Assembly: GCA_044865965.1 (NCBI GenBank)
Contig: JBIOTP010000404.1
Coordinates: 1 to 14,518 of the forward strand
Reading direction: 5' to 3'
Source: Solirubrobacter sp044865965
Lineage (GTDB): Bacteria; Actinomycetota; Thermoleophilia; Solirubrobacterales; Solirubrobacteraceae
Length of the DNA stretch: 14,518 bases
The position numbers and the translations under genes were made by a program. Shown here piece by piece: positions 6,757 to 13,078 of the stretch. The stretch's first letter is position 1, and each line of letters opens with the position of its first letter. The notes below the pieces were generated by a model, which saw nothing but the letters and a program-made list of their open reading frames with translations, made no database searches and was not told the origin of the DNA.

Positions 6757-6794
6757 CGCCCCAGAGTAGTCCTGCGGCGCGGCCGCGTGGGGCG
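6757..6794. other. Inverted repeat between the NiCoT and kinase genes
   Basis: cgcccca (6757-6763) pairs perfectly with tggggcg (6788-6794), enclosing a 10-bp palindrome cgcggccgcg (6778-6787). It fills most of the 55-bp gap between the NiCoT stop and the kinase start and could weaken read-through between them. No T-run follows, so the terminator role is uncertain. Confidence 0.35.
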
Positions 6795-6808
6795 GTCGCG
6801 CCTGACTG

Positions 6809-7882
6809 TCAGCCGCGCGGCGCCGGCGCCCAGCGCTTCTCGATGCGCGCGAAGCGCCACACCGCCAGCGCGACGAGCCAGGTGAGCGCGAACAGCGCGA
6901 CGATGACGTAGCCGACGGCGCCGAGGTCGACCTCCGCGATCCCCGCCACCGACAGGAGCTCGATCGTGCCGATCCCGAGGGCGACGGCAACCGACAGCCC
7001 GGTCACCGTGAGGTTGTAGTAGAGCTTGCGCACCGGCTTCGCGTTGGCCCAGCCGTAGGCGAAGGTCATCAGCGCGCCGTCGATCGTGTCCAGCAGCGAC
7101 ATCCCGGCCGCGAACAGGACCGGCAGGCAGAGGATGGCGTAGAACGGCAGCGCGCCGAACGCGGCCCCGGCGGCGAGGAAGAGCAGCGCGATCTCCGTCG
7201 CGGTGTCGAAGCCCAGCCCGAACAGCAGCCCGAGCGGGTACATCTGCCACGGGCGCGTGATGCGCCGGCCGAACCGCTGCGTGAGGCTGCTGATCGGCCC
7301 GCGCGGGGCGAGCAGGCGCTCGAGCGCGGCCTCGTCGCGCTCGCCGCTGCGCAGGCTGCGGACCGCCCGGCCGACGCCGAACAGGACGGCGAGGTTGATC
7401 AGGCCGATCACGTAGAGGAACGAGCCGGAGACGGCGGTCCCGACGACGCCGGTGACGGCCTGCAGCGTCGACGAGTCGTCCTGCACCTGCCCCGCGATCG
7501 TGCGGACACCCACCGACAGCAGCAGCGCCAGCGCGAACACGACGCTCGAGTGCCCGAGCGAGAACCAGAAGCCGACGCTCAGCGGGCGCTGCCCGTCGGC
7601 CATCAGCTTGCGTGTGGTGTTGTCGATCGCCGCGATGTGGTCGGCGTCGAACGCGTGCCGCAGACCCAGCGTGTAGGCGGTGATGCCGACGCCGACCGTG
7701 AACACGCCGCCGCCGAGGCGGTAGTCCTTGGGCGCGACGAGGAAGAACAGGATCGCGAAGCCGATCACGTGGAGCGCGGCGATGGCGGCGGCCAGGGCGC
7801 CCGCGCGCCGCCACTCGGCGGGGGACAGCGCGCGCATCAGCCGACCAGGGCGGAAGGCGTGGTCACTGACGTCGGCGGCCAT
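6809..7882 (-). CDS. NiCoT-family nickel/cobalt permease (HoxN/NixA type)
   Basis: A 357-aa cytoplasmic-membrane permease for Ni2+ and/or Co2+ uptake. The family signature RHAFDADHIAAIDN (75-88) holds the metal-binding HX4DH motif. Other conserved blocks are LGHSSVVF (109-116), LGFDTATEIALL (223-234) and GMSLLDTIDGALMTFAYGWA (260-279). Roughly eight membrane segments are visible and length is typical. The start is decided by a strong Shine-Dalgarno AAGGAG (7895-7890) 7 nt before ATG 7882, lying inside the 3' end of the fur-like gene. A second ATG at 7837 overlaps the fur stop as TGATG but has a poor ribosome site. The 46-bp overlap implies coupled expression with the Fur-family regulator. Metal choice between Ni and Co cannot be read from sequence; no nickel enzyme gene is visible in the window. 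Confidence 0.93.
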   Translation of the reverse strand: MAADVSDHAFRPGRLMRALSPAEWRRAGALAAAIAALHVIGFAILFFLVAPKDYRLGGGVFTVGVGITAYTLGLRHAFDADHIAAIDNTTRKLMADGQRPLSVGFWFSLGHSSVVFALALLLSVGVRTIAGQVQDDSSTLQAVTGVVGTAVSGSFLYVIGLINLAVLFGVGRAVRSLRSGERDEAALERLLAPRGPISSLTQRFGRRITRPWQMYPLGLLFGLGFDTATEIALLFLAAGAAFGALPFYAILCLPVLFAAGMSLLDTIDGALMTFAYGWANAKPVRKLYYNLTVTGLSVAVALGIGTIELLSVAGIAEVDLGAVGYVIVALFALTWLVALAVWRFARIEKRWAPAPRG

Positions 7883-8361
7883 GGCAGTGCTCCTTCATCT
7901 TCGGGGTCAGTGATGCACTCGGGGCACAGCCCCACGACAGGGAAGTGGCTGAAGCGGGCGTCGAAGCCCGTGGCCTGGCGCACGGCGGCGCGGATCTGCT
8001 CGAGCGCCGCGGACTCGATCTTCATCGCTCGCCCGCACGCCTCGCAGGTCGCCCAGCCGCCGGCGGAGCGGCCGCTGAGCGCGTAGCGGCCGGGTCCGTG
8101 GCCGAGGTGCACGTGCTGGACCAGGCCGATCGCCTCGAGGGTCTCGAGGTTGCGGTAGACGGACGCGAGGTCCGACGGCGGCAGCAGTCCGTCCAGGCCG
8201 CCCGCGATCTCCTCCGCGCTCACCGGGCGGTCGGCGCTGAGCAGCGCCGTCAGCACGATGCGGCGCGCGCTCGAGACGCGCAGGCCGTGCGCGCGCAGGG
8301 TGTTCAGGGCGGCATGCAGGGACGCGGCCGCGTGCGGCCGGCCGGCGGTGCGGACGGTCAT
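7837..8361 (-). CDS. Fur-family metal-responsive repressor (Nur/Zur/Fur type not resolved)
   Basis: A 174-aa Fur-family regulator, slightly long for the family. The N-terminal winged helix includes GLRVSSARRIVLTALL (26-41) and recognition region SDLASVYRNLETLEAIGLVQH (63-83). The structural zinc site is intact: C106-x-x-C109 and C146-x-x-C149. H83, H85 and H88 are available as sensory ligands and H139 lies before the second CxxC. The His-rich stretch that usually precedes the first CxxC is replaced by GRSAGGWAT (97-105), so the second metal site is altered. An extra tail of about 25 residues (150-174) is coded by DNA that also carries the downstream permease's ribosome site and start. ATG 8361 has AGGAGG (8370-8365) with a short 3-nt spacing. 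Overlap with NiCoT makes Ni/Co sensing likely but unproven. Confidence 0.9.
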   Translation of the reverse strand: MTVRTAGRPHAAASLHAALNTLRAHGLRVSSARRIVLTALLSADRPVSAEEIAGGLDGLLPPSDLASVYRNLETLEAIGLVQHVHLGHGPGRYALSGRSAGGWATCEACGRAMKIESAALEQIRAAVRQATGFDARFSHFPVVGLCPECITDPEDEGALPWPPTSVTTPSALVG

Positions 8362-8441
8362 GGTCCTCCTAGGGCTCAAACCCGCCGCTCCCGCGCGGCG
8401 TCTGTGTCGACCCCCTCTAGCGCGCGAGGAGCGTTTCCGGA
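8362..8441 (-). promoter_or_regulatory. Gap upstream of the fur-like gene with a GC stem
   Basis: This 80-bp gap holds the Shine-Dalgarno of the fur-like gene and a perfect 6-bp stem, cgccgc (8383-8388) with gcggcg (8395-8400). It may act as an attenuator after the NicO gene or as part of a local promoter. I find no convincing -10/-35 pair and no Fur-box-like AT-rich dyad. Confidence 0.3.
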
Positions 8442-9845
8442 TCACACCAGCACCTGCGGAATCGCCTGCGCGGTCAGAACGCCCCCGATCACGACGATCA
8501 GCGCGGCCGACACGGCCGACGCCGCGCCCGCGAGCCGCCGCGCCCCGCGCGCCCGCGCGAGCAGGCGCGACGCCTTCACGACGGCGATGCCGAGCGCGGT
8601 CAGCGTCATCGCGAGCCCGAGCGAGAACGCCACGATCAGGACCAGCCCGAGCCCGACCTGGTGCTGCGAGATCGCGCCGAGCAGGACCACGAGCGCGCTC
8701 GGGCAGGGGATCAGGCCGGCCGACGCGCCGAGCGCGATGATCGAACGGCGGTCGCTGCGGTGGTGATGGTGGTCGTGGCCGTGCGAGTGGTCGTGGCGAT
8801 GGTCGTGGCCGTGCGCGTCGCGCACGCGGCTGCGCAGGACGCGGATGCCGACGCCGACGACCAGCAGGCCGGCGGCGAGGTTCAGCCACGGGTAGAGGTC
8901 CTCGGGCAGCACCCACGCGGACAACGCGAGCGCCACGAAGCCGAGCCCGATCACCCCGGCGGTGTGGGTGACGGTGACCGTCGCCCCCAGCGTCACCGCG
9001 TCGCGCACGCTGCCGCGCGTGCCGACGAGGTAGGCGGCGACCATCGACTTCCCGTGGCCGGGCGAGAGCGCGTGCAGCGCGCCCCAGCCGAACGCCGCGA
9101 GCAGCAGCAGCAACAGCACGCCGCGCCCGGACGCGGCGTCCTCGAGGATGCCGGCGAAGCCGTCGGAGGAGCGATGGCCGGCGACGGCGAGGTCCCGGCC
9201 GCCGGGCGCCGACAGCGTCCCGCCGCCGGGCTTGACCGCCAGCCGCGCGTCGCGGACGTCGGCCGGGCTGCGCAGCACCTCCTGCGGGTAGCGCCGCAGG
9301 CCGTTCGTCGGGTCGGCGGCGGGCACGCTCGAGCGCACCGCCGTCCCGGCGCCGGGGCGCGGCATGACCGCGCGCCAGCCGATCCGGCCGGGGAACGTCC
9401 CGTCATGGACGGTGAGGACCCCGAGCGTCCGCGCGCGGGCCGACAGCCGGAGCTCCACGCGCGTCGTCCGCAGGCCGCCCTGCCCGGGCGGATGGCTCAG
9501 GCGCGCCGCGGCCGACGGCTTCAGGGCGAGGCGGCGGCCGTGGAGGCTCACGACCAGGCGCTTCGCGACCTCGGCCTGCTTGCGCGCCAGCACCTGTGCG
9601 TCGGAGAGCCCGCGCTCCTGGAACGTCGGGATCTCCGCCTGGTCGAGGACGTAGAGCACGTCAACCTGCGACGGCGACACGCTCACCTGCGTGAGGTGGT
9701 TCACCGAGAAGTTGCCGAGCGGGTGCGCGCTCGCCACGGCGGGGGCGCCGAGCGCGAGGGCGAGGGCGGTTAGGATCGCGAGGACCGCGCGCCGCCGCGC
9801 GGCCGCGCGGTCGCCGCGCGCGGGGTGAACGGCGGCGGCCGTCAT
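8442..9845 (-). CDS. NicO/RcnA-like nickel-cobalt transporter with extracytoplasmic N-terminal domain
   Basis: A 467-aa protein. Residues 1-40 are a signal sequence ending AVASA, so cleavage would leave His41 of HPLGNFSVNH as the mature N-terminus. An extracytoplasmic domain of about 200 residues follows, including the conserved VDVLYVLDQAEIPTFQE stretch (61-77). The membrane part (about 242-467) carries NicO hallmarks: LHALSPGHGKSMVAAYLVG (257-275), TVTHTAGVIGLG (291-302) and GLIPCPSALVVLLGAIS (378-393). A cytosolic loop at 345-362 contains 11 histidines, as in RcnA-type metal exporters. Direction of transport is not decided by sequence; NicO members include exporters and proposed importers. 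ATG 9845 overlaps the TPR stop as ATGA and is preceded by GGAGG (9857-9853) with 7-nt spacing. This confirms the start and indicates translational coupling. Confidence 0.92.
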   Translation of the reverse strand: MTAAAVHPARGDRAAARRRAVLAILTALALALGAPAVASAHPLGNFSVNHLTQVSVSPSQVDVLYVLDQAEIPTFQERGLSDAQVLARKQAEVAKRLVVSLHGRRLALKPSAAARLSHPPGQGGLRTTRVELRLSARARTLGVLTVHDGTFPGRIGWRAVMPRPGAGTAVRSSVPAADPTNGLRRYPQEVLRSPADVRDARLAVKPGGGTLSAPGGRDLAVAGHRSSDGFAGILEDAASGRGVLLLLLLAAFGWGALHALSPGHGKSMVAAYLVGTRGSVRDAVTLGATVTVTHTAGVIGLGFVALALSAWVLPEDLYPWLNLAAGLLVVGVGIRVLRSRVRDAHGHDHRHDHSHGHDHHHHRSDRRSIIALGASAGLIPCPSALVVLLGAISQHQVGLGLVLIVAFSLGLAMTLTALGIAVVKASRLLARARGARRLAGAASAVSAALIVVIGGVLTAQAIPQVLV

Positions 9846-11152
9846 CGGACCGCCTCCAGCGCGCGGCGGGCCCGGGCGGCCTGCCAGGGCGCGCCGTCGA
9901 GCCCGTGGGCGAACGCCGTACGCAGCTGCCGGCGGCCCTCGCCGGTCTTCCCGGCCGCGAGCGCGGCGAGCCCGGCGTGCATCCGCCAGACCGGGTCGAC
10001 CGAGCCCAGCCGCAGCGCGCGGTGGGCCCAGCGCAGGCCCGCGCGCGGGTCGCCGGAGCGCGTCAGCGCCCAGCCCAGCGAGTCGGCCGCGCGCACGCTC
10101 GGGGCGGCGGCCCAGGCGCGGCGCGCGAGCGCGACGGCGCGGCGGCGGTCGCCGTGGTCGGCCTCGTAGACGGCCAGCTCGACGTCGGTGTTCACGCCCG
10201 CGCCCTGGAGCAGCCGCTCCTCGGCTCCCACGAGCGCGAGGTCCCGCTCGCCGTCGGCGGTGCGTCCGGCGGCCAGCTCGGCCTCGCCGAGGCCGATCAC
10301 GTACTCGGGCAGCGGGAGCCGGTCGACGATCCGGCGGTAGCCCGCGATCGCGGCGGGGAGGTCGCCGTGCGCGGCGGCGAGGCGGGCCAGGCCCGCCGTC
10401 GCGCCGGGATGGCCTTTCACGGCCTCCAGCGCGGCCTCGAAGGCGCGGCGGGCGGCGGCGGTGTGGCCCTGCTGGCGCTCGAGCTCGCCGAGCTGCGAGA
10501 GAACGAAGGCGCGGTTCTCCAGCGCGGGGCCGCCGGCCGCGACCGCCAGGCGCATGGCCTCCGCGGCGCCCTGCAGGTCGCCGTGAAGCTCGCGCAGGTA
10601 GGAGACCCGCGCGTAGGACGCGAGGTTCGGCTTGCGGTCGACCATGTGCTGCAGCTCCCGCTCGGCGGCGCCGTAGCGACCGAGCTCGACCTGCGCATCG
10701 ACGAGCACCGCGGAGGGGGCGACGAGGTCGGGCGCCGCGGCGCGGGCCCGGCGGCCGAGCTCGAGCGCGCCGCGGAAGTCGTGGCGGCCGAGGGCGAGCA
10801 GGCCCGCCTCGGTGAGCACGTACGGGTCGCGCGGATGGGCGGCGAGCGCGGGGGCGAGGACGCCGGCGGCGCGCGTATAGAAGGCGGGGTCGCCGGTCTC
10901 GCGCAGGCGCTGGCGGTAGGCCGCGGCGAGCGAGACGCGCAGGTCGGCGCGCCCGGGGGCGGCGCGCACGGCGGCCTGCAGCCGTGGGATGTCGCCCGCC
11001 GCGCGGGTGGCGGGCGCCGCGCCGCCGAGGGCGGGCGCGGCGGGCGGGGGCGGCTCGCCGCGGGAGAGTGCGAGGACCAGCAGGGCGGCGGCGAAGGCCA
11101 GCAGCGAGGCTGCCAGGACGCGCGAGGGAAGTGGAAGGCGAGGTGTCATCAC
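9842..11152 (-). CDS. Membrane-anchored tetratricopeptide-repeat protein
   Basis: A 436-aa protein with a single N-terminal hydrophobic segment (about 11-29), a Pro/Ala-rich spacer (33-50), then TPR-like helical pairs to the end. Repeats are visible around 62-107, 109-140, 143-172, 177-206, 209-242, 246-277, 284-300, 323-350 and 354-413, with phrases such as AEAMRLAVAAG and RAFEAALEAVKGHPGATAGLARLAAAHGDLPAAI. It has no enzyme motif and no His or Cys clustering, so it is probably a scaffold at the outer face of the membrane. Start codon GTG 11152 is followed directly by ATG 11149; neither has a good Shine-Dalgarno and the upstream 129 bp are highly structured. Its stop overlaps the start of the NicO gene (ATGA), so the two are made together. 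It probably serves as a partner of the transporter's outer domain or of the DUF4331 protein. Confidence 0.88.
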   Translation of the reverse strand: MMTPRLPLPSRVLAASLLAFAAALLVLALSRGEPPPPAAPALGGAAPATRAAGDIPRLQAAVRAAPGRADLRVSLAAAYRQRLRETGDPAFYTRAAGVLAPALAAHPRDPYVLTEAGLLALGRHDFRGALELGRRARAAAPDLVAPSAVLVDAQVELGRYGAAERELQHMVDRKPNLASYARVSYLRELHGDLQGAAEAMRLAVAAGGPALENRAFVLSQLGELERQQGHTAAARRAFEAALEAVKGHPGATAGLARLAAAHGDLPAAIAGYRRIVDRLPLPEYVIGLGEAELAAGRTADGERDLALVGAEERLLQGAGVNTDVELAVYEADHGDRRRAVALARRAWAAAPSVRAADSLGWALTRSGDPRAGLRWAHRALRLGSVDPVWRMHAGLAALAAGKTGEGRRQLRTAFAHGLDGAPWQAARARRALEAVR

Positions 11153-11177
11153 GGGGTGGGGGTCGGAGGGGGGACGC

Positions 11178-11209
11178 CGCCCGCGGCCGGTGGTCTCGGG
11201 CCGCGGGCG
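11178..11209. other. Perfect 11-bp stem-loop in the leader of the TPR gene
   Basis: cgcccgcggcc (11178-11188) and ggccgcgggcg (11199-11209) are exact reverse complements around a 10-nt loop. The element is 26 bp before GTG 11152, where a ribosome site would be expected but is not seen, so the stem may hide or replace it. It is one of two consecutive stems in this gap. Confidence 0.5.
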
Positions 11210-11231
11210 ACGAAGGTCGGGGGGGAGCTGC

Positions 11232-11271
11232 GTACCGGCCCACCCGGCCCGTCGGCCGGGTGGGCGGGTAC
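11232..11271 (-). terminator. Strong 18-bp stem-loop after DUF4331 (terminator or attenuator)
   Basis: gtaccggcccacccggcc (11232-11249) pairs with ggccgggtgggcgggtac (11254-11271) with one mismatch (11237/11266) and loop cgtc. It starts 10 bp after the DUF4331 stop on the minus strand. Flanking gggga (11222-11226) and tcccc (11272-11276) can extend it. There is no T-run, as is usual in such GC-rich genomes. It could end DUF4331 transcription, or protect its mRNA and lower expression of the TPR-NicO genes downstream. Confidence 0.5.
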
Positions 11272-11281
11272 TCCCCGTGGA

Positions 11282-12733
11282 TCAGCTGGTGGGCGGCTGC
11301 GGGACAGGCGCGTGCGCCGGCTCGATGCGCCCGATCTTCGAGTCGAAGCCGCTGTCGGGAAGCGCGACGTACGGGAACGCCGCGCGGAACGGCTTGTCGT
11401 TCTGGTCGACGCCGTCGCCGAGCGGGATCTGCTTGCCGCCCTGCTCGGGCTTCAGCAGCGCGCCGGCGATGACGCGCAGCTCGATGTCGGTCACGTCGTC
11501 GGCCAGCCGGCGGCCGTTCGGGAAGCCGGCCGTGTCACCGGCCAGCACGCCGAAGCGGCTGTTCTTCGTGCCCGGCTGCACGCCGAGGTTGAGCTTCAGC
11601 GTGTCGGCCGGCACGGCGTTGGGCGAGATCTGGGTCAGGCCCGGAACGCCGGTCAGCAGCGCGGTCACGATGTCCGTGCGGCCGGTCTCCTTGACGCCGA
11701 GCTTGAACAGCGCGTTCAGGAGGCGCGCCGGCTCGGGGTTCAGCGCGAACGTCCCGAAGTTCCTCAGGTCGTCCTTCGGCGCCGTGGCGTTGTAGAGGTC
11801 CTTCTTGCCGATCGGGATGATGACCTCGTTGATGAGCGGGTTGCCGAGGCGGCTCACCTGGGTCCAGCCGTCGTGGCTGTAGCCGTGCCTGCGCAGGACC
11901 GAGATCGACCGGCGCTCGGTCGTGCTCCACACGCCGACGACCGCGTTCCTGGCGCTCATGCCGGAGACGGGCCGGCCGTCACGGGTGATCTCGGAGTCCG
12001 GCACCTGAAGCACGAACGAATGGACGTTGTAGCCGGCCAGGTCGTCCTTGCCGCCGCCCTGGTTGCCGAGCCCGATGTTCGGGCGGCCGGGCTTGTCGAT
12101 GTTGATGCCGTCGAACACCGCGCCGAGGTCGACGAAGAACGGGTCGTCGACCGGGCCGACGAACGTCTTGCCACCGCCGGGGAGACTGTCGACCGCGCTG
12201 TTCGAGACCGCCGCGTAGTTCGGCATCGTCTTCGGGCCGACGTTGTCGGGCGCGACCGGCACGTCGTTGGCGATCTTGCGCGACGCGCTCAGCTTGCCGT
12301 TGCGGTAGCGCTCGTAGTAGAGATCGTAGGTCTGTAGGAAGTTGATGTTGGCGTCGGTGGCCGAGCTCACCGTCGGGGCGGCGTACAGGAACGACTTCGG
12401 GTTCCGGTAGCGATTGTGGAACTGCCAGCGGTAGGCGACGTCCTCGACGCCGTCACCGGTGTTGTCGATCTTGACGTAGTAGTGCGCCCTCGGATCGAGC
12501 TTGCCGAAGTACGGGCCGCCCGCCGGGTCCTCGAACGGCACCCAGTTCGAGACGATGTTCACCTTGCCCGGCGCATCGGCCGACTTGAAGGCGAACAGGT
12601 CGGTGTTGTCCGCGGCCGGGTCGAGCATGATGCCCGGGGCTTCACGGTGGGACGAGGCGAAGACGCTGGGCATGGCCAGCGCTCCTGCCGCGAGGGCGGC
12701 GGCGGTTGCCGCCACCACAGAGGTTCTCCGCAT
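11282..12733 (-). CDS. Secreted DUF4331-family protein
   Basis: A 483-aa exported protein of unknown function. The signal peptide is residues 1-26 (MRRTSVVAATAAALAAGALA then MPSVFA) and the mature protein starts SSHREAPGI, the conserved opening of DUF4331. Later conserved blocks are DPAADNTDLFAFKS (38-51), VSNWVPFEDPAGGPYFGKLDP (61-81), HYYVKIDNTGDGVEDVAYRWQF (84-105), the central HSFVLQVP region and NPLINEVIIPIGKKDLYN (about 325-342). The acidic and Asp/Asn-rich turns suggest metal binding, but that is inference. ATG 12733 is chosen over an in-frame start 25 codons upstream, because it has GAGGAG (12746-12741) at 7-nt spacing and starts a clean signal peptide. It heads the metal cluster, followed by stem-loops and the TPR gene. 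Upstream dyads at 12807-12852 are candidate operators. Confidence 0.92.
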   Translation of the reverse strand: MRRTSVVAATAAALAAGALAMPSVFASSHREAPGIMLDPAADNTDLFAFKSADAPGKVNIVSNWVPFEDPAGGPYFGKLDPRAHYYVKIDNTGDGVEDVAYRWQFHNRYRNPKSFLYAAPTVSSATDANINFLQTYDLYYERYRNGKLSASRKIANDVPVAPDNVGPKTMPNYAAVSNSAVDSLPGGGKTFVGPVDDPFFVDLGAVFDGINIDKPGRPNIGLGNQGGGKDDLAGYNVHSFVLQVPDSEITRDGRPVSGMSARNAVVGVWSTTERRSISVLRRHGYSHDGWTQVSRLGNPLINEVIIPIGKKDLYNATAPKDDLRNFGTFALNPEPARLLNALFKLGVKETGRTDIVTALLTGVPGLTQISPNAVPADTLKLNLGVQPGTKNSRFGVLAGDTAGFPNGRRLADDVTDIELRVIAGALLKPEQGGKQIPLGDGVDQNDKPFRAAFPYVALPDSGFDSKIGRIEPAHAPVPQPPTS

Positions 12734-12806
12734 GGAAGGGCTCCTCAGAGATCGGGGACAACCCTCCGTACGCCCCAGATGCCTGAACGGATGTAAAACT
12801 CCCTGC

Positions 12807-12820
12807 AAACCGCACGGTTT
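12807..12820. promoter_or_regulatory. Dyad 1 upstream of DUF4331 (candidate operator)
   Basis: aaaccg (12807-12812) and cggttt (12815-12820) form a perfect 6-bp dyad with a 2-nt centre, extended imperfectly by gc on the left and tgc on the right. It is an A/T-containing island 75-88 bp upstream of ATG 12733. aaaac at 12795-12799 and gtttt at 12817-12821 form a wider inverted repeat over the same site. Confidence 0.4.
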
Positions 12821-12852
12821 TGCGACTCACTCGCAATTGCGACCGGGTCGCA
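12821..12852. promoter_or_regulatory. Two-tier 32-bp dyad upstream of DUF4331 (candidate operator)
   Basis: The 12-bp perfect palindrome tcgcaattgcga (12831-12842) is flanked symmetrically by tgcgac (12821-12826) and gtcgca (12847-12852), giving 13 of 16 matching positions per arm. It lies about 90-120 bp upstream of DUF4331 and ends just before the stop of the 74-aa gene (12854). The TTGCGA/TCGCAA half-sites resemble, but do not equal, the TTGCAA half-sites reported for the Fur-family regulator Nur. A terminator role for the upstream gene is the alternative. Confidence 0.45.
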
Positions 12853-12853
12853 G

Positions 12854-13078
12854 CTACGACTGGTAGCGGCGCCACTTGGCGAGGAACTCGCGGGCGTCGA
12901 GCTGCGCGAGGTCGGACTTCAGCGCGCGCGCGAGCTTGCCGGTCTCGCGCGGGCGGGTGTCCCAGAACAGCACGACCTCGCCGCTGTCGATCTCGACGAC
13001 CTCGATGTGCTCGAGCCGGTCGGCGGGCCCGAAGCGCTCGTGGTGCACGAGCAGCTCGAACGCCCGATTGGCCCGCAT
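12854..13078 (-). CDS. Small 74-aa hypothetical protein coupled to the DsbA-like gene
   Basis: A 74-residue protein starting MRANRAFELLVHHERF and ending FLAKWRRYQS. It is soluble-looking: a beta-type stretch IEVVEIDSGEVVLFWDTRP (25-43), then an amphipathic helix-rich C-terminus (KLARALKSDLAQLDAREFLAKWRR). I do not recognise a family. Its ATG at 13078 overlaps the stop of the preceding gene as TGATG (one shared base), and it has no Shine-Dalgarno of its own, so translation would depend on coupling. Only the last part of a longer open frame is used. The start is inferred from the overlap and from the protein-like composition after it. It may act with the thioredoxin-fold protein. Confidence 0.65.
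   Translation of the reverse strand: MRANRAFELLVHHERFGPADRLEHIEVVEIDSGEVVLFWDTRPRETGKLARALKSDLAQLDAREFLAKWRRYQS

Noticed and set aside
6754..6990. N-terminal extension of the histidine kinase to 6990
   Set aside because: The extra 79 residues are Ser/Arg-rich and overlap the NiCoT coding region; ATG 6753 gives a normal start before the membrane segments.
8755..8820. Repetitive gtggtcgtggccgtgc tract as a CRISPR or tandem-repeat locus
   Set aside because: It is the coding sequence of the His-rich loop of NicO, not an array with spacers.
8442..11243. Single 933-codon minus-strand frame covering both NicO and the TPR region
   Set aside because: Only the part from ATG 9845 is NicO; upstream the frame is Arg/Pro-rich noise, while the TPR protein is coded in another frame with an ATGA junction.
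9905..12337. Plus-strand 810-codon open frame across the TPR and DUF4331 genes
   Set aside because: It crosses two recognised minus-strand genes and their gap, with low-complexity composition, so it is an antisense shadow in GC-rich DNA.
12734..12808. 25-residue extension of DUF4331 to 12808
   Set aside because: It would bury the signal peptide; ATG 12733 has GAGGAG at 7-nt spacing.
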